Source: Thozetella sp. PMI_491
Lineage: Eukaryota; Ascomycota; Sordariomycetes; Chaetosphaeriales; Chaetosphaeriaceae
Length of the DNA stretch: 64,000 nt
Assembly: GCA_021432635.1 (NCBI GenBank)
Contig: MU270016.1
Span: 1,551,611-1,615,610 of the forward strand
Direction of reading: 5' to 3'
Within the stretch, counting starts at the first letter, position 1, and each line of letters opens with the position of its first letter. Position numbers and translations under genes: made by a program. Of the stretch, positions 23,600-35,722 are shown piece after piece. The notes under the pieces were generated by a model. That model had not been told where the DNA came from. It saw only the letters and a list, made by a program, of their open reading frames with translations, and ran no database searches.

Positions 23600-25328
23600 T
23601 CAACATTCTTCGCTGAGTTTAAACCCTCCAGGCACGAGGGTCTGGAAGACACCACTCGGGTCATATTTTGCAGCTACACGCCGCATAAACTCAACATTAT
23701 CTTGACCGTAGCCACACAACGGTTTCTGGAATCCGCCGGCAAACCCTAGGTATAGGAACGGATCCTGTGTTCCCATATCCTCAGCTATTCCGTTAGCCAG
23801 GTTTACCCACTCCTCGGCTGCTTTATACATGACGTCGTCGTAGGTATCGTCTTTCCACCGCGGAGAGAAGAAGATTGCTAGTGAGGTGCATCTCAAGTTA
23901 GCACCAGCCGTCGCAAAGCACTGTGTTAACGGAACTCGTATCCAGAGGGCTTACAAATTTGATCATGCTCTATGTTCTCGAGACCCAGCACGTTTCCACC
24001 ACGAGTTTCGGCAAAATTTTGTATTACCCGTGGCTGGGGCACATACATGAACACAAAATCCATTCGGGGAACGTGATTCACAGTCTTATAGAGTACATCC
24101 GTGGCGGCGTGGATGGCCTTGAGCGTGTCGAGATCATTCTTAACTGTTACAGTCGCCAGAGCCTCACTACCTCGTTGAGTTAGTTTGCCTGAACCCTTGA
24201 AAGCTGCTGAAAACTCTCACGTTTCGAGATGGTAGACTTACCGCCACCCTTTTGGCTGCACCTGATCGATTTCCTCAACAAGGTTGGTCATGGTCCTATG
24301 CCGGAGTGTATTCTTGAGCTGCAGGTGAAGGTTCGAGAACGGCTTCAGAATTTCTGGCTTGGCCGTATCACTCGTGCTAGCCAAGGCAACATCGATGAGC
24401 TTGAGTCCGTTGCTGAGGTAGGCGAATGCCATTTGTAAGCCAGCATCCACGTCTTCGTTGTTCAAGGAGGTGAAGTCATGAATGGCCTGAAGACTGTTGC
24501 CCACATTTGGCCAAATAGCCGGCGCTGTGATAGTCCCCCCCCACATGCGATCATAGTCGAACGCTGCGAGCTCTACTCGAGTAACAATTCCAAAGTTAGA
24601 GCTTCCCCCCTTCAAGGCGCGAAAGAGGTCGCTGTGGTGAGTCTCATTGGCGCATACGATCTCTCCGGATGCCAGAACGACCTCGTACGTCAAGATGTTG
24701 TCGACAACCCAACCGACTTTTGGCTGGAATAGTGACATGCCACCTCCGGTGGAAAGACCACCTATGCCGGTTGTTCCACACACTCCTCCGGGGAAGAGGA
24801 CTCCGTCGTCTTCGTGATTCCTGTAGGCCTCGCCCCATTTTGCCCCGGCCCCGAGACTAACGTAGCTTCGATCTGTGGCAAGGCTAGTCTCGTTGAGGCG
24901 CAATAGATCCACCGTGACCCCGGAATTGATATTATTTGCCCCTACAACGGGCATGTGTCCTCCAGACTTAACTGCAAAGTGACAGCTATTTTGAATTAAA
25001 ATCTGAATCCCTCGAGCTACGCTGTCAGCTGTCGTGGGAGTGAAGATGCAGCTAGGCGAGAGGATGGACGTATTGGACCAGCGATCCCCGTTCAATAAAT
25101 CATATGCCGGCGAGTTGCCATCGTGATTCGGTAGAGGAAATGCGATCTCCTGGGAGAATTCCGTGCGGAGTGCATTACACTAGAGGCTTCAGCACCACTT
25201 CAAAGGCAGTTCAGTTAGTGCCGAGGCAGATGTACAAAACATACACATGTATTGTGATAAAGCGCTCCGGACGGAACACTGAGACCAAGAGCAAAGCCAT
25301 CAACTAGGGCTTTCTGATCCGCAACCAT
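23600..25328 (-). CDS. BBE-like FAD-linked oxidoreductase
   Basis: Exons 25245-25328, 24242-25179, 23955-24166 and 23600-23877 close in frame to 503 residues. The 24167-24241 and 23878-23954 introns have CTAAC branch points. The FAD-binding PCMH/FAD_binding_4 fold is shown by FAVKSGGHMPV, whose His is the usual covalent FAD anchor, and by GVCGTTGIGGLSTGGGMS and LFRALKGGSSNFGIVTRVEL. The C-terminal BBE segment has YDPSGVFQTLVPGGFKL. Family members oxidise alcohols, amines or C-H bonds using O2, often forming ring closures, and many are secreted. Exon 1 (MVADQKALVDGFALG...) lacks an obvious signal peptide, so an extra upstream exon is possible. It converges tail to tail with the methyltransferase. 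Confidence 0.85.
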
Positions 25329-26223
25329 TATCTCGGTCTTTTCGGTATCGCTTTCGCTTTTCTGGCGAACTGGGAGACTCGTAACGTCGTTTTCCACCGC
25401 GTCTTGAGGGCTTCGTGTTATAAAGAGAGCTAAGACACCCGAGGAATGCCATTCTCTGTATCATATTCCGGGTTGAGGGTGGCTAGCGTCTTTTGATATC
25501 CAGGACCACGTCATCTCTTGTTACTCCGTATGGGACTATCGCATCGTACCCTGGTATGGAGCAGGCTGAAGCAACAGTTTGGACCTCAGCTCCGGCGCAT
25601 GAGGTCTAGATGAGCAAGGATAGATAACATAAAATAACCTGATTGCGAATCGCCCTACTTTCCGTGTATCAAATGCGCACAGCTGATTGAATGCAAGGTG
25701 CAGATCGCCGAGCCTTGCCACCGAAGGAAGATGATGCATGCACAAGGTGGCTAATGACTAGAAGCGCAAAAGTCACTAGTATCCCGTTTGGCGAAAAGTG
25801 CGCAATCTCACCAACGGAGTGGCTTCCAAAACTACAAATATGGAAAATGTGCGAGATATTGAGATGATTCGCCAAATTTCCTCTTTGAATCTTGGACTGG
25901 CTGGATTCTCAGGCCCCCACGAACGACAAAATAGGCTCTATAAATAGTTATTTTCGATCCCCCTTTAGCATGTGCTCATGGCTTGCATTCTGTACGACCG
26001 AACTTTTAGAATCAGCTTTCGGCTCTAGGCCCGGACGACGATCCATAAAATCGATGTCCAGGAGAATCAAAGGCGGCAGCAACATCCAAGGATCACTCCT
26101 AGCGGAACTAACCTCTCGTGCCCGCCTGGGTCGCAACATTCCAAAGCGTCAAGGGTGTAGAATAGGAGACCATCGCCTCATATCCTGTTGTCGCAGTCCG
26201 TAAAGCCGACATTAGGGAATAAG
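25329..26223. other. Divergent intergenic region
   Basis: Between the BBE-like oxidase (leftward) and the MFS transporter (rightward). It holds both promoters and possibly an undetected first exon of the oxidase. No other gene seen. Confidence 0.45.
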
Positions 26224-28044
26224 ATGGAGGAAGTTGTGCTAGAGCCGTCAACAGAGCATGAGAATATCGGAGTTGAGGCCAACGCGAGCGATGGTCCGAA
26301 GAAAAGCTTGTCGCCCTTGCAATGGAAAGGATTCCTCGCCAGTATCTATCTTGCGGTTGCCATCAACGGTTAGTATTTAAAGCCCCTGTACCTCTGAGTT
26401 AGCTTGAAGTCTGCCAGCATAACGCTAACATAGGCACCACTTCTTGCAATAGGATACGATGTTAGCAATGTAGCTAACATACAGCCGCGAATATACGAAG
26501 CGTTTCATGACATTAAGCTTCTTCCGTGGGTCGGTCTCTCGTATTCCCTCGCCAACTTTGCGACTCTCATCTTTGCTCGAAAGATCATCCTCTGCTTCAA
26601 CATGCGTTATGTATACCTGGCTTTCCTTGTCGTCTTTATGGTCGGCGCCTCAATATCAGGAGCTGCCCCAAACATGGCCTCCGTCATTATCGGACGATCT
26701 ATCATGGGCGTTGGGGGTGCTGTGGTCCAGCAATGGTATGTCTATGAGCTCACTCGCAGTCGTCATCCCTTTTTGTGTTCTTAGTAGTTACTTGCAGTAC
26801 TGACTACGTGTAGCAACATGTCCTCTATCGCAATCTGGGCGACATCTCTCGAGGCGCAGCGTATCCATGGCCTTGTCGGCGCCTCTTTCGCTATCGGCCT
26901 TGTCGTCGGCGGCCCAATAGGCAGCGCTTTAGCGGCCGACGCTCATGCCACCTGGCGTTGGGCTTTCTACTTTAATCTGCCCTGCGTTGGTTTAGCTTTC
27001 GCGATGGCCTTAATCTGTGCCCCAAGTCACTCTATCGCCCATAAGACTCCCATCCTACAGCGCATTGGGAAGATCGATCCGCTTGGTATCGTATTTAGCG
27101 TTGCTACTCCAGTCCTCTTTGCTATTGCCCTCACCTTCTCCGGCTCTGTCTGGACCTGGGGTTCTGGCCCCTCTGTCGCCATATGGGTCGTACTTATTGT
27201 CATCCTGGCTCTATGGTTGGTCCAGCAGTACTTCTGCTTCTTCACTACAGCCAAAGAGCGCGCGTTACCTTTGCACATTCTGCAGCGACTGGATCTGATA
27301 CCCATCTGGGTCGCGACGGCCTCGGCTGGTGCCATCTACGCCATCGTACTCTACTATACCCCACTATATTTCGCATTTGTCCAGGGAACCTCGGAGCTAG
27401 GTCAAACAGTGCGACTCTTACCTTTCATCTTTGTATTCATCGTCATTTCCGTCTTCACCGGCCGTCTTCTACCGGTTATTGCTCGGTACAACATATTCTT
27501 CATAATCGCCGGCACAATCACCTTGGTTACAGGCATTGCCATGGCAATAACTCTCGATGAGCGAACGTCCTCATCCCAAATTCTGGGCCTCGAGGCTCTT
27601 CTGGGCATCGGTGTGGGTATGTCGTTCCAGAGTGGTGCAGCCATCTGTAGCGCGCTGGTTAAAGACGGCCATGACCGGGTCGACGCCTCCGTGATCGCTA
27701 CTATGGCCCAGATGGGCGGCATCGCCGTAGTCTTGGCCGTTGCAGGCTCCATCTACCAGAATGTAGGATTTCATCTTCTCTTGGGGGCCCTTGAGGGCCA
27801 AAATCTATCTGACAACGACATCCGCGAGGCACTTGCCGGCGTGTCGTCCGTTGTCTGGCAATCCAACGACCTGGCGCAACTTCAGCGTAGCGTTCACGCC
27901 GTAGCGACTGTTATTGGCAGAGAGTTTTGGATTGTGGCAACGAGCGGGTTGGTGTGCCTGATCTGTGGCCTGACGATGAGCTGGGAGAAACTTGATCTTG
28001 GCAGGCCCGCAAAGGACAACAAGGAAGATCAAAGTCAGAAGTAA
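26224..28044 (+). CDS. MFS drug:H+ antiporter (DHA2/14-spanner type)
   Basis: Exons 26224-26368, 26453-26735 and 26814-28044 give 552 residues. After a hydrophilic N-terminus ending KKSLSPLQWKGFL comes the first membrane span. NGYDVSNVANIQPRI follows where the D1 motif region of this family lies, then the spans around RYVYLAFLVVFMVGASISGA and GRSIMGVGGAVVQQC. The conserved loop GLVVGGPIGSALA is motif C-like, followed by TWRWAFYFNLP, a hallmark of DHA2 fungal efflux pumps. The total number of hydrophobic segments fits about 14 spans. I chose the ATG at 26224 (aagATGGAGG) over an upstream in-frame ATG at 26188. It is likely a plasma-membrane exporter of the local pathway product or of toxic compounds. 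Confidence 0.9.
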
Positions 28045-28427
28045 TAGAATTCACCAAATCTAGCTTGCTAAATTTTATTTTATCAGCATACCTACTTGTA
28101 AAACAAACCATTACATACAGTGGTTAATACAAATACTCCTCGGGTCCGTAGGTAACTTGCGACAAGTCGTAAGCGTTAAAGTGCTGAGTCGATATAATAT
28201 AGCGCGTAAATCATGTCTACAGAGTTTGGTGATTGTTATCTTGACAAAAACTCGATGCCTCGTCAATATTCATATCAATTGAAGCGCGAAAGAGGAGCCG
28301 GAAGATCCTGTCATAGCCTACTGGGCATGCTGAATGAATACGTTTCCGACGGGAATTGATACGACTGAATGACCATAGTCCCATGCACCCCTCTCCTACT
28401 AACTAGCAGTTAATAATTCCTTGACAC
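28045..28427. other. Convergent intergenic stretch
   Basis: The 3' flanks of the MFS gene and of the hydrolase gene meet here. No gene seen. Confidence 0.5.
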
Positions 28428-29513
28428 TCAGCTTTGCGAAAGCCAAAAGTCGAACCAGTCTATCATGGTTTTGTGACAGTGTTCTTTGGCCCAGCCTGCA
28501 AATTGCGTCGTCAGCTACGACCCAATAAGGTACCTAGGCAGCTTGGTGGATAAAATAATGCTTACGTTCATATGGCTTTTCTAAGTCGCATCGTAGCCCG
28601 AATCCATGTTGCACGCCTTGATATTCTTGGAGATGGTACTTTTTGTCGTCTTTCTCCATGATTTCAATCCCCTTCCGGCGTGCCTCCGCCGGGAATAAAG
28701 GGTCGATAGCAGGCAATGCCATCAACAGAGGCTCTGTAAGCGCATAACGATCAGTTAATCGGCCCCCCATGCACTTAGTATCTTATAGATGTGAACTAAA
28801 AAGGTGGTAGAAACAAAGATTCAAGACTTACTCGTCAGGTTCTCAAAATGGCTTTCTTTCAATAGGCCAGGATGGGCAAACGCCCCGACGGAACAGTTAC
28901 CGCCGGGTGCAATCTCTTTGCACACGTACGGCCCCCCAAAACAGTACCCTGTACAGGCATATTTGGTGTTAGGCGTCCCGTAAGCTTCTTTGACGGCCGC
29001 AGTCCACCGCGGCACACCTTCGTCGGCGATGGCGACATATTTATAGACCCATTCCATGAAATCGAAGTCCGGGTCTTTATGCTTTGATACCGAATCCTGT
29101 AAAGAGAACGGCCAATGTCTCAGCAATCTAAATCAACTAAAGGTTTTTGAGTAACGTATTGCGAGAGACTCATGAACCGCAGATTGTGAAATATACAGGG
29201 GTATTTTATAATCTTCAGTCATACTCACGCCGTGGAAGTAATCGATACCCAGGACTAGGTAGCCCGCGTCTGCGAACCCGTCCATCACCAGGAAGGCATT
29301 ATTAAACATGCCCCAGACATCTGCAAAGTAGAACAAGACGTGGCCATTAGATTTTCCCTCGGTGGGCTTGCTGATGTATGTATTGAAGCCAGCGATGGTC
29401 TCGAAACTGCCTGTTGGCTCGCCGGTGTGAAGGGAGCCCTTTTTACAGCAGTCTCCTGGGGGTTGGGCCAGATAGCTCTCGTCTTTGGCTCCTTTACTTT
29501 CCGGGCTAGCCAT
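28428..29513 (-). CDS. Dienelactone hydrolase family alpha/beta hydrolase
   Basis: Exons 29229-29513, 28832-29096, 28566-28733 and 28428-28495 close exactly to 261 residues. The nucleophile Cys sits in TGYCFGGPY, the dienelactone-hydrolase form of the elbow (G-x-C-x-G-G). The acid residue is expected near LPAIDPLFPAE, and the His is in QGVQHGFGLR. The early strand HVLFYFADVWGMFNN is family-typical, and the C-terminal tail WAKEHCHKTMIDWFDFWL is common in fungal members. These cytosolic enzymes open lactones or hydrolyse enol esters. Beside a Baeyer-Villiger monooxygenase, which makes lactones, such an activity would fit one route; that link is inference. Confidence 0.9.
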
Positions 29514-32333
29514 GCTTGCTTGAGTAAATCAGATGACGAACTAGGATTCGGTGGAATTCAGGCAATAGGAGGGCATAAGCGCCTCTCTGCTAAGTAGGAC
29601 GCGACTTCGATATAAGATGTCTATTTCTCTTCATTCATTCTAAACTTTGAATGATTTCGTAGCCTAGATAGGTATGATTTCCCCTCACATTTACGGTGCT
29701 GCACGATGTTTGCGGGCCAATATTGGACCGAGCCGCGTAGACTAGTGCTAAGGCTGCCCCGTGATGACGACTCCCTCGGAATCCGGTGCTACCGTAGCCG
29801 AGACAAGTACAAGGTCGCCATAAGAGGCAAAGAGGCCCTAGCGGATACGCATTTTGTGAAACCGTACAATCGTCGGGGGTGGAACTCCGGTTGTACTTTT
29901 ACGGAGTATGTAGGCTGGGGTCCGGTGCTTATCTCTGCTGCATCGGCGCCGACAATTCACGGACTCCGATGCAATGGCACATTATGGTAAGCTTTGGTTG
30001 CGTTGCATGGGCTTGGCATGTAATCCGAGCACTGGATGATCACACCTAAATTCTCCTACGAGCTAGAAATTAGACCTCGCGAGTATCGGGATACAGACTT
30101 GCATTCGCACGTTCCTTATCTGTAGTCAACTACAAGTCTCCTCCAGGAATGAATATGGCTTGAGGCGCATTTCACGGCAATTAACCGGGGGTAAATGAGC
30201 TATCGACAGTGGAATGAGAGAGTGGGAGGCGCCATCGCTTTCACTGGACAATTGGGGGCGTATTCGGATATCCGAACGCGTATTCAAATCTCACTTCAGC
30301 GCTAAGTGAGCGGCACGGCTACCGGTTATTGGCGAAAGATTTAGTCACACTGGCTCTCTAAGGGCCTATGAGATAAGTGGCCGCGGAATAAGGTGCAAAA
30401 GATATAAATGGTAAAAGGACAGTCTGTAATATAGAAGAACTGCGAGCTGATCGCCATCGCTGGGCCCTACCTGTAGAGGGTGCTCGCGCAAGCGATCAGG
30501 GACACTCTGAACTACATCCAAATCAATCGCCAGAACTCGGGTAGCGAGTATTCAGTAGATCCATCCATCGAGCATCTAAACGAAGGGAAAGTAGCGGTGT
30601 GAGAGGATCTGCGGGGCTGGAAAGTTGTGTATAAAAGATCGGAAGCTCCCGCATTTAGATGGGGAGACCGACAGAGCAAGCAATGCCATATCTCTTGTTT
30701 TCTAGTGAGGATCTACTGGGGACGCAAAGCTTTGCGATACATCCAGATTCCTGAACTAGGCTTATTGCAGCATTACTGTACGTTGGCGAAGAGCTACGCG
30801 GGAGTGTTGGCTACCTCGACGTCGTAAATCATTTTGCTCTCGCATACTGCTCTCGCCACTCTCAGGCACGTCAGCTAGTTATTGTAATTGGTAGTTGTCC
30901 GGCACAGGTCGTTCGCCTAACAAAATTAGTTCTACCCACCGTGCTCCTGTCGGCCCATTGTTCGATTGTCGAACCTCATCACCACCCGTTCCGGTAGTGA
31001 GCTAGGTCGCCGGCATGCCCATATAGCAGCAGCAGCAGCAGAGAGTGACCGAGTCAAGATATACCGGCAATAGAATCTTGAATAGAAGAATAAACATTTA
31101 AACTTTGAGTTCTATCACCCGAAGACGCTCAGACAGTAGTGTCCGCCTTGTCATCTGACTGATCAGATATCACTCGTCCACAGAGTGTTTCTGCCCGCGT
31201 TATTTGCGGGTTTATTCCTGCCTTGTACTTCGCGGGCAGAATTCTCACATCATAGATTTTGAAGAGGAAGTAATGCCCATTTACTGAGAGTACCAGGACG
31301 GAGGCAGTTCGTACTCCCAATACCGGTATACAGTTGAAGCTGTGGCGAATCGGTCGTCAGCAAATGTTGTTATACACTTATTAGTCACATTTCACCACAA
31401 ACCTTTCCAATCTAGGTACCTTGTTAATTTTTTTTTTTTACAAAAGCTATCCGTGTGGCGCACCGCAATCATTGGCTCGAATATCGATCGATTAATAACC
31501 AGAGCCTAGCTCAGTGCCACTCACAGCTTGCTAAAGGTTGGGCAAATACTAGGTACAGCGAGAAACTTCTGCTATTCATTCAAGAATTCCTCTGTTAGCA
31601 ATACGAGCTATACAAGGAGGGTGTTCGTAACATCAAGCGACAAGCAACGATGCGATTGCGTGTGTTTTTCCCAGCTGCTGCTTGGTGGTGGCGCCGCCAC
31701 TCACGCTTCCTGTCCTCGATCCACGCTTCAAATGCAGATTCTCAATTAAACCTAGCAGCTTGCAATCCATAAAATTCATGAAATCTCGTTTAATTTAGTA
31801 AGACAGTGACGAATGACAGTCCTATAGGATATGTGTGAAGTGAGATGAGAAGATGTAGTAGGCCGATATGGCAGAAATATCCCGTCAGATTTCTATCCTA
31901 CGACAAAGACACATGCTACTTATCCCGTTGCTGACAGAGCTCCACTGCTTTCTCAACTATTCCGCGACTCTAAACAACATTAGATGTTGCGCGGGATGTG
32001 ATTTGCCCATCGGCTTGGTTACACGCATGTACCGGTGTGGTCATGCCCTCACGCTATCCCCGGCCCCGCTTGCGGGGTCTGCCGACATCGCCACTACGCT
32101 CGAAACAGCGCGTAGTCGTGCCAAGCAGTTGGAGATCGAATGAAACTATGATCACACCGGACGACGCGGGGTAACCCTCGACGCGGGGGACTTTAGTGGC
32201 GTTACTACCGAGGTATATATATATATCACATCTGGTCTTGATAGAGATCGTTCCATCTCCGTTCGTGCTCTATAAATCATTATATTCTGTGTTTCACCTC
32301 AACCACGCAAACGATACCATCACCTACAGCACA
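29514..32333. other. Long gene-poor stretch with simple repeats
   Basis: No gene could be supported over 2.8 kb. Short frames at 29706-29990, 31528-31749 and 31868-32143 have no recognised domain. Simple sequence is present: AGC triplets around 31026-31040, a T-run around 31428-31439 and a (TA)n stretch at 32214-32224. The right end should be the promoter of the Baeyer-Villiger monooxygenase gene. Confidence 0.45.
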
Positions 32334-34277
32334 ATGGCCCAGCTTAATGGCCATGAGTTCTCTGCGGCCGCTATTGCGGAGATTGAAGCCAAGTACGCGG
32401 CCGAGCGCGACAAACGCTTGAACGAGCGCCCGCAGGGCGAGGCCCAGTTTGTTGACCTGACCTTGTCGGAAAAGTTCAGGCACCTTCAGGACGACCCTTG
32501 GGTGGGTCCTAATGACCACGAGTCTCTCCCAGCATGGCTCAACCTGTCTAAGCCGATCAAGTATCTTGTCATTGGTACCGGATTCAGTGGTCTGCTATTT
32601 GCTGTGCGCCTCCTTGAGGCCGGCGCAAGCTTAGATGAATTGCTCCTCATCGATTCCTCTGGTGGGTATGGTGGGGTATGGTACTGGAATCGCTTTCCGG
32701 GGGTCATGTGCGACGTTGAGAGCTACATCTACATGCCCCTGCTAGAGGAGACCGGATACATGCCCAAGCACAAGTACTCATATGGACCGGAGCTACGAGC
32801 CCACGCGGAGAGGATCGCGGACCACTGGAATCTGAGAGGCCGGACATTGTTCCGGCAGCATGCTAAGCAAATCACCTGGGACGACAGCCAGAAGGAATGG
32901 AAGATTCAGACTCAATTTGTGGGAAACAAACGGGATCTCGACCTCAAACTGGACGTCAAGTACGTCCTCCTAGCTGGGGGGCAGCTCACACACGCGAAGA
33001 TACCCATCGTCGAGGGCCTAGATACGTTCAAGGGTCACATTTTCCATACCTCGCGGTGGGACTACAACTACACAGGAGGTTCTTCACAGGATGGAAAGCC
33101 GGAGATGACCAAGCTCAAGGACAAGGTCGTCGCCATCATCGGAACAGGCGCAACGGCCGTCCAGGCGGTCCCCGAGCTCGCTAAATACGCGAAGAAGCTA
33201 TTCGTCGTCCAAAGAACGCCTTCTTCCATTGACGTCCGCAATCAACGCGAAACAGACCCCGAGGAGTGGAAGAAGATGACGAGTGAGAAGGGCTGGTGGT
33301 GGGATCGCAATGTCAATTTCGCCCAGTTCCTGCACCAAAAGCAACCACCACCGGCGGTGAATCTGGTCTCAGATGGCTGGATAGTGGACAACCCGTCATA
33401 TTGCACAGCATGGGGTTACGATGGCGGCATAACCGAGGATCAGATTCCGAAATATGTTGAGAAAATGCATGTCGAAGACATACCGCGGGCCGAGCGCATT
33501 CGCCACCGCGTTGAGGAGATCATCATGGACAAGGAGACTGCCGACCACCTCAAGCACTGGTATCCGTCATGGTGCAAGCGGCCATGCTTCCATGACGATT
33601 ACCTCCCCGCTTTCAACCAGCCTAACGTCACGCTCATCGACACGAGCGGGCACGGAGTGGACCGGTTTACCGAAAAAGGCGTGGTAGTCAACGGCAAAGA
33701 GTACGAAATTGACCTACTTGTCCTGAGCACTGGATACAAGGTGCTCGGGGGCTCCACCAACATTAGCCCTGCCGCGCGTTTCGGTATTACTATCACCGGC
33801 AAGGACGGCCTAGACATGGACACCGCTTTTCAGGAACTCAGCACCCTGCATGGTCTCTGCCGTGCCGGCTTTCCTAACATGTTCTTCGCTGGCTCTTCGC
33901 AGGCTAGTCTCACTGCCAACCAAATCATGAGCATGGACATTTTCGCGCAGCACTCTGCCTACATTCTCACCGAGGGGCAGCGTATGGCGGGTACGCCTAA
34001 TGCCGTCATCGAGTCAACGCAAGCGGCGGAGGATGACTGGGGTAATCAGGTTGCTGCGGCATCCGGGGGCATGAGTGCCATGGTGGGTTGCACACCCAAT
34101 TATTTCAACTTAGAGGGCGAGCTAGACAAGCTACATTCGATGGGCCCAGAGGTCCAAGCCAAGATGAAGAAAGGCGGGCTCTGGGGAAGAGGTATCAATC
34201 ATTATGCCGGGGTGTTGGGCAAATGGAGGAGCAACGGTGGCTTGAAGGGCTTTGATGTCCAGGCAGCAGGGTGCTAA
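32334..34277 (+). CDS. Baeyer-Villiger monooxygenase (type I, FAD/NADPH)
   Basis: An intronless 647-residue frame begins at the ATG in cagcacaATGGCC. The FAD Rossmann motif GTGFSG is at residues 81-86, followed by GGYGGVWYWNRFPGVMCD, typical of flavin-containing BVMOs. The BVMO fingerprint FKGHIFHTSRWD spans residues 232-243 (consensus FxGxxxHTxxWP/D). The NADPH Rossmann motif GTGATA lies at 270-275 and is followed by FVVQRTPSS. The length is longer than bacterial BVMOs and usual for fungal secondary-metabolism members with an N-terminal extension. It inserts oxygen beside a ketone to give an ester or lactone. The adjacent lactone-type hydrolase and MFS pumps suggest a pathway role. Confidence 0.95.
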   Translation: MAQLNGHEFSAAAIAEIEAKYAAERDKRLNERPQGEAQFVDLTLSEKFRHLQDDPWVGPNDHESLPAWLNLSKPIKYLVIGTGFSGLLFAVRLLEAGASLDELLLIDSSGGYGGVWYWNRFPGVMCDVESYIYMPLLEETGYMPKHKYSYGPELRAHAERIADHWNLRGRTLFRQHAKQITWDDSQKEWKIQTQFVGNKRDLDLKLDVKYVLLAGGQLTHAKIPIVEGLDTFKGHIFHTSRWDYNYTGGSSQDGKPEMTKLKDKVVAIIGTGATAVQAVPELAKYAKKLFVVQRTPSSIDVRNQRETDPEEWKKMTSEKGWWWDRNVNFAQFLHQKQPPPAVNLVSDGWIVDNPSYCTAWGYDGGITEDQIPKYVEKMHVEDIPRAERIRHRVEEIIMDKETADHLKHWYPSWCKRPCFHDDYLPAFNQPNVTLIDTSGHGVDRFTEKGVVVNGKEYEIDLLVLSTGYKVLGGSTNISPAARFGITITGKDGLDMDTAFQELSTLHGLCRAGFPNMFFAGSSQASLTANQIMSMDIFAQHSAYILTEGQRMAGTPNAVIESTQAAEDDWGNQVAAASGGMSAMVGCTPNYFNLEGELDKLHSMGPEVQAKMKKGGLWGRGINHYAGVLGKWRSNGGLKGFDVQAAGC

Positions 34278-34816
34278 TCTTCTGGCTGATACTTGTTTAC
34301 CGTTGAGCTTCGTTACTATTTCGAGATGAATTGCCACGTACTGTGGCTTACAAGATTACAAGCTGCCAAGCGCGAAGTAGAAAGCTGAGACAATGTTCCG
34401 CTCTGTCACTTCGCATCAATGAATCGCTACCCCATCTGCGTAACTTGTCATGCACGAAGCATCTTGGCTGTAGACCCCGACATTCCGAAGACGGAGATCA
34501 CACAAGCAATGGAGTAATGCACCTGGTCACGGTTACTGACATTGGACCTACTAGAACGCCGGGCTGCCTAGGCCTTGGTAGTCGTTGGTTGGGCTTTGAC
34601 CCCTCATTTTCAGTTGGGGTATGCAGTTGCAGCGGCCGAACCGATACCCCGATATTCCGACACTCCGCCCACCCGACCGGATTTCGTGGCACTAGGATAC
34701 TAGCTCCAACCCTGACGCCTGCGTACCTAGATATCTGCATCAAAGGAGCTTTACGAATAGCACGCAGACCAATACCGTCGAATGATTCTGCAGCGAGGCA
34801 TGCTAGGCCGGCCGCA

Positions 34817-35722
34817 ATGGACAGCCCCACGCCTTTGCGGGAGCCGGAGAAGAGGCTTCCGAGCCAGGTTAGCGAGCAACTCTTCGTTGGCAGCGTCGAG
34901 AATGCGCGCGACGCAGCCATCTTGAGCAAGCTGGGCATCACGCATTTGGTAAACGCAGCACACGAGTTCAATCACTCATGGCGGGGCCGGCCCTGCTACA
35001 TGCACGTTCCCTTGTACGATCGCACCAGCGAGCGTGCGACCTTGTTCTTCGAGCAGGTGTGGGTGTTCATCGATAAGGCTAAAGAGGACGAGAGCGCAAA
35101 AGTCATGGTGTTTTGCCAGCACGGCATCTCCCGCAGCGTCACGCTGGCGCTAAGCTATATGATCAAGTCGGAGAAGCTCACCTTGGGCGAGGCGTTTGCC
35201 AAGCTACGCGCGGCGCGCACCGAGGCAGAGCCTAACCACGGGTTCTTGCGCGAGTTGCGCCAACTAGAGCAGAGATTGTACGGCCAGGTAACCACTACGG
35301 AACTTTTGACACGGTTTGACCGAGGCGCGGACCCAGTGGACAGTGGCGCGGATCACACATTCCGCGAGAGCGTGGCTACGTTCGTGGCAGGGGGTGACGG
35401 CCGGGTCAACGAAAGTGTATCCCAGGTCGCATTGGAGCATATCCTAGGAGCGGCCGAGAGATTGGGCCCGTCCGGGGTCCAAGAAGTCATGCTGCCGTTG
35501 GTATGCGAGACATTTACGCACTTCGGTGGCCGGACCACTCGTGACGAGGGTGCGCGTAATTTTTTGCAGCGTGCTCTCGATGTCGTCACTGCCATGGGCC
35601 CTGCCTACGCCGATGCTATATCCAAAGGCTTAAAACACGTTCACGAGGAGGACGAGTTTCAGTCCATGGCTGAAGACGTGCCACTCGCTCCTAGGTTTCT
35701 CAAGACTTTGCGACGGCTGTGA
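34817..35722 (+). CDS. Dual-specificity phosphatase-like protein with C-terminal extension
   Basis: The start was chosen at the ATG in gccgcaATGGAC (34817); the frame is open further upstream but that part does not look coding. The 301-residue protein begins with QLFVGSVENARD, the DSP opening beta strand. The general acid is probably Asp68 in VPLYDRT. The P-loop is CQHGISRS with Cys100 and Arg106 (C-x5-R intact), but the residue before the Cys is Phe instead of the usual His. The last roughly 150 residues are helical-looking and unrecognised (VALEHILGAAERLG, FLKTLRRL). DSPs remove phosphate from Tyr/Ser/Thr. A phosphatase between BVMO and oxidase genes is not an obvious pathway component. It is probably an independent gene. 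Confidence 0.8.
   Translation: MDSPTPLREPEKRLPSQVSEQLFVGSVENARDAAILSKLGITHLVNAAHEFNHSWRGRPCYMHVPLYDRTSERATLFFEQVWVFIDKAKEDESAKVMVFCQHGISRSVTLALSYMIKSEKLTLGEAFAKLRAARTEAEPNHGFLRELRQLEQRLYGQVTTTELLTRFDRGADPVDSGADHTFRESVATFVAGGDGRVNESVSQVALEHILGAAERLGPSGVQEVMLPLVCETFTHFGGRTTRDEGARNFLQRALDVVTAMGPAYADAISKGLKHVHEEDEFQSMAEDVPLAPRFLKTLRRL

Noticed and set aside
31026-31040. AGC triplet repeat and other short simple repeats as a possible CRISPR-like or satellite array
   Set aside because: Only about five copies with no spacers; a plain microsatellite in a eukaryote.
34331-34816. Upstream in-frame extension of the phosphatase gene
   Set aside because: The extension has no phosphatase features and looks like untranslated sequence; the ATG at 34817 has a better context and sits just before the domain.
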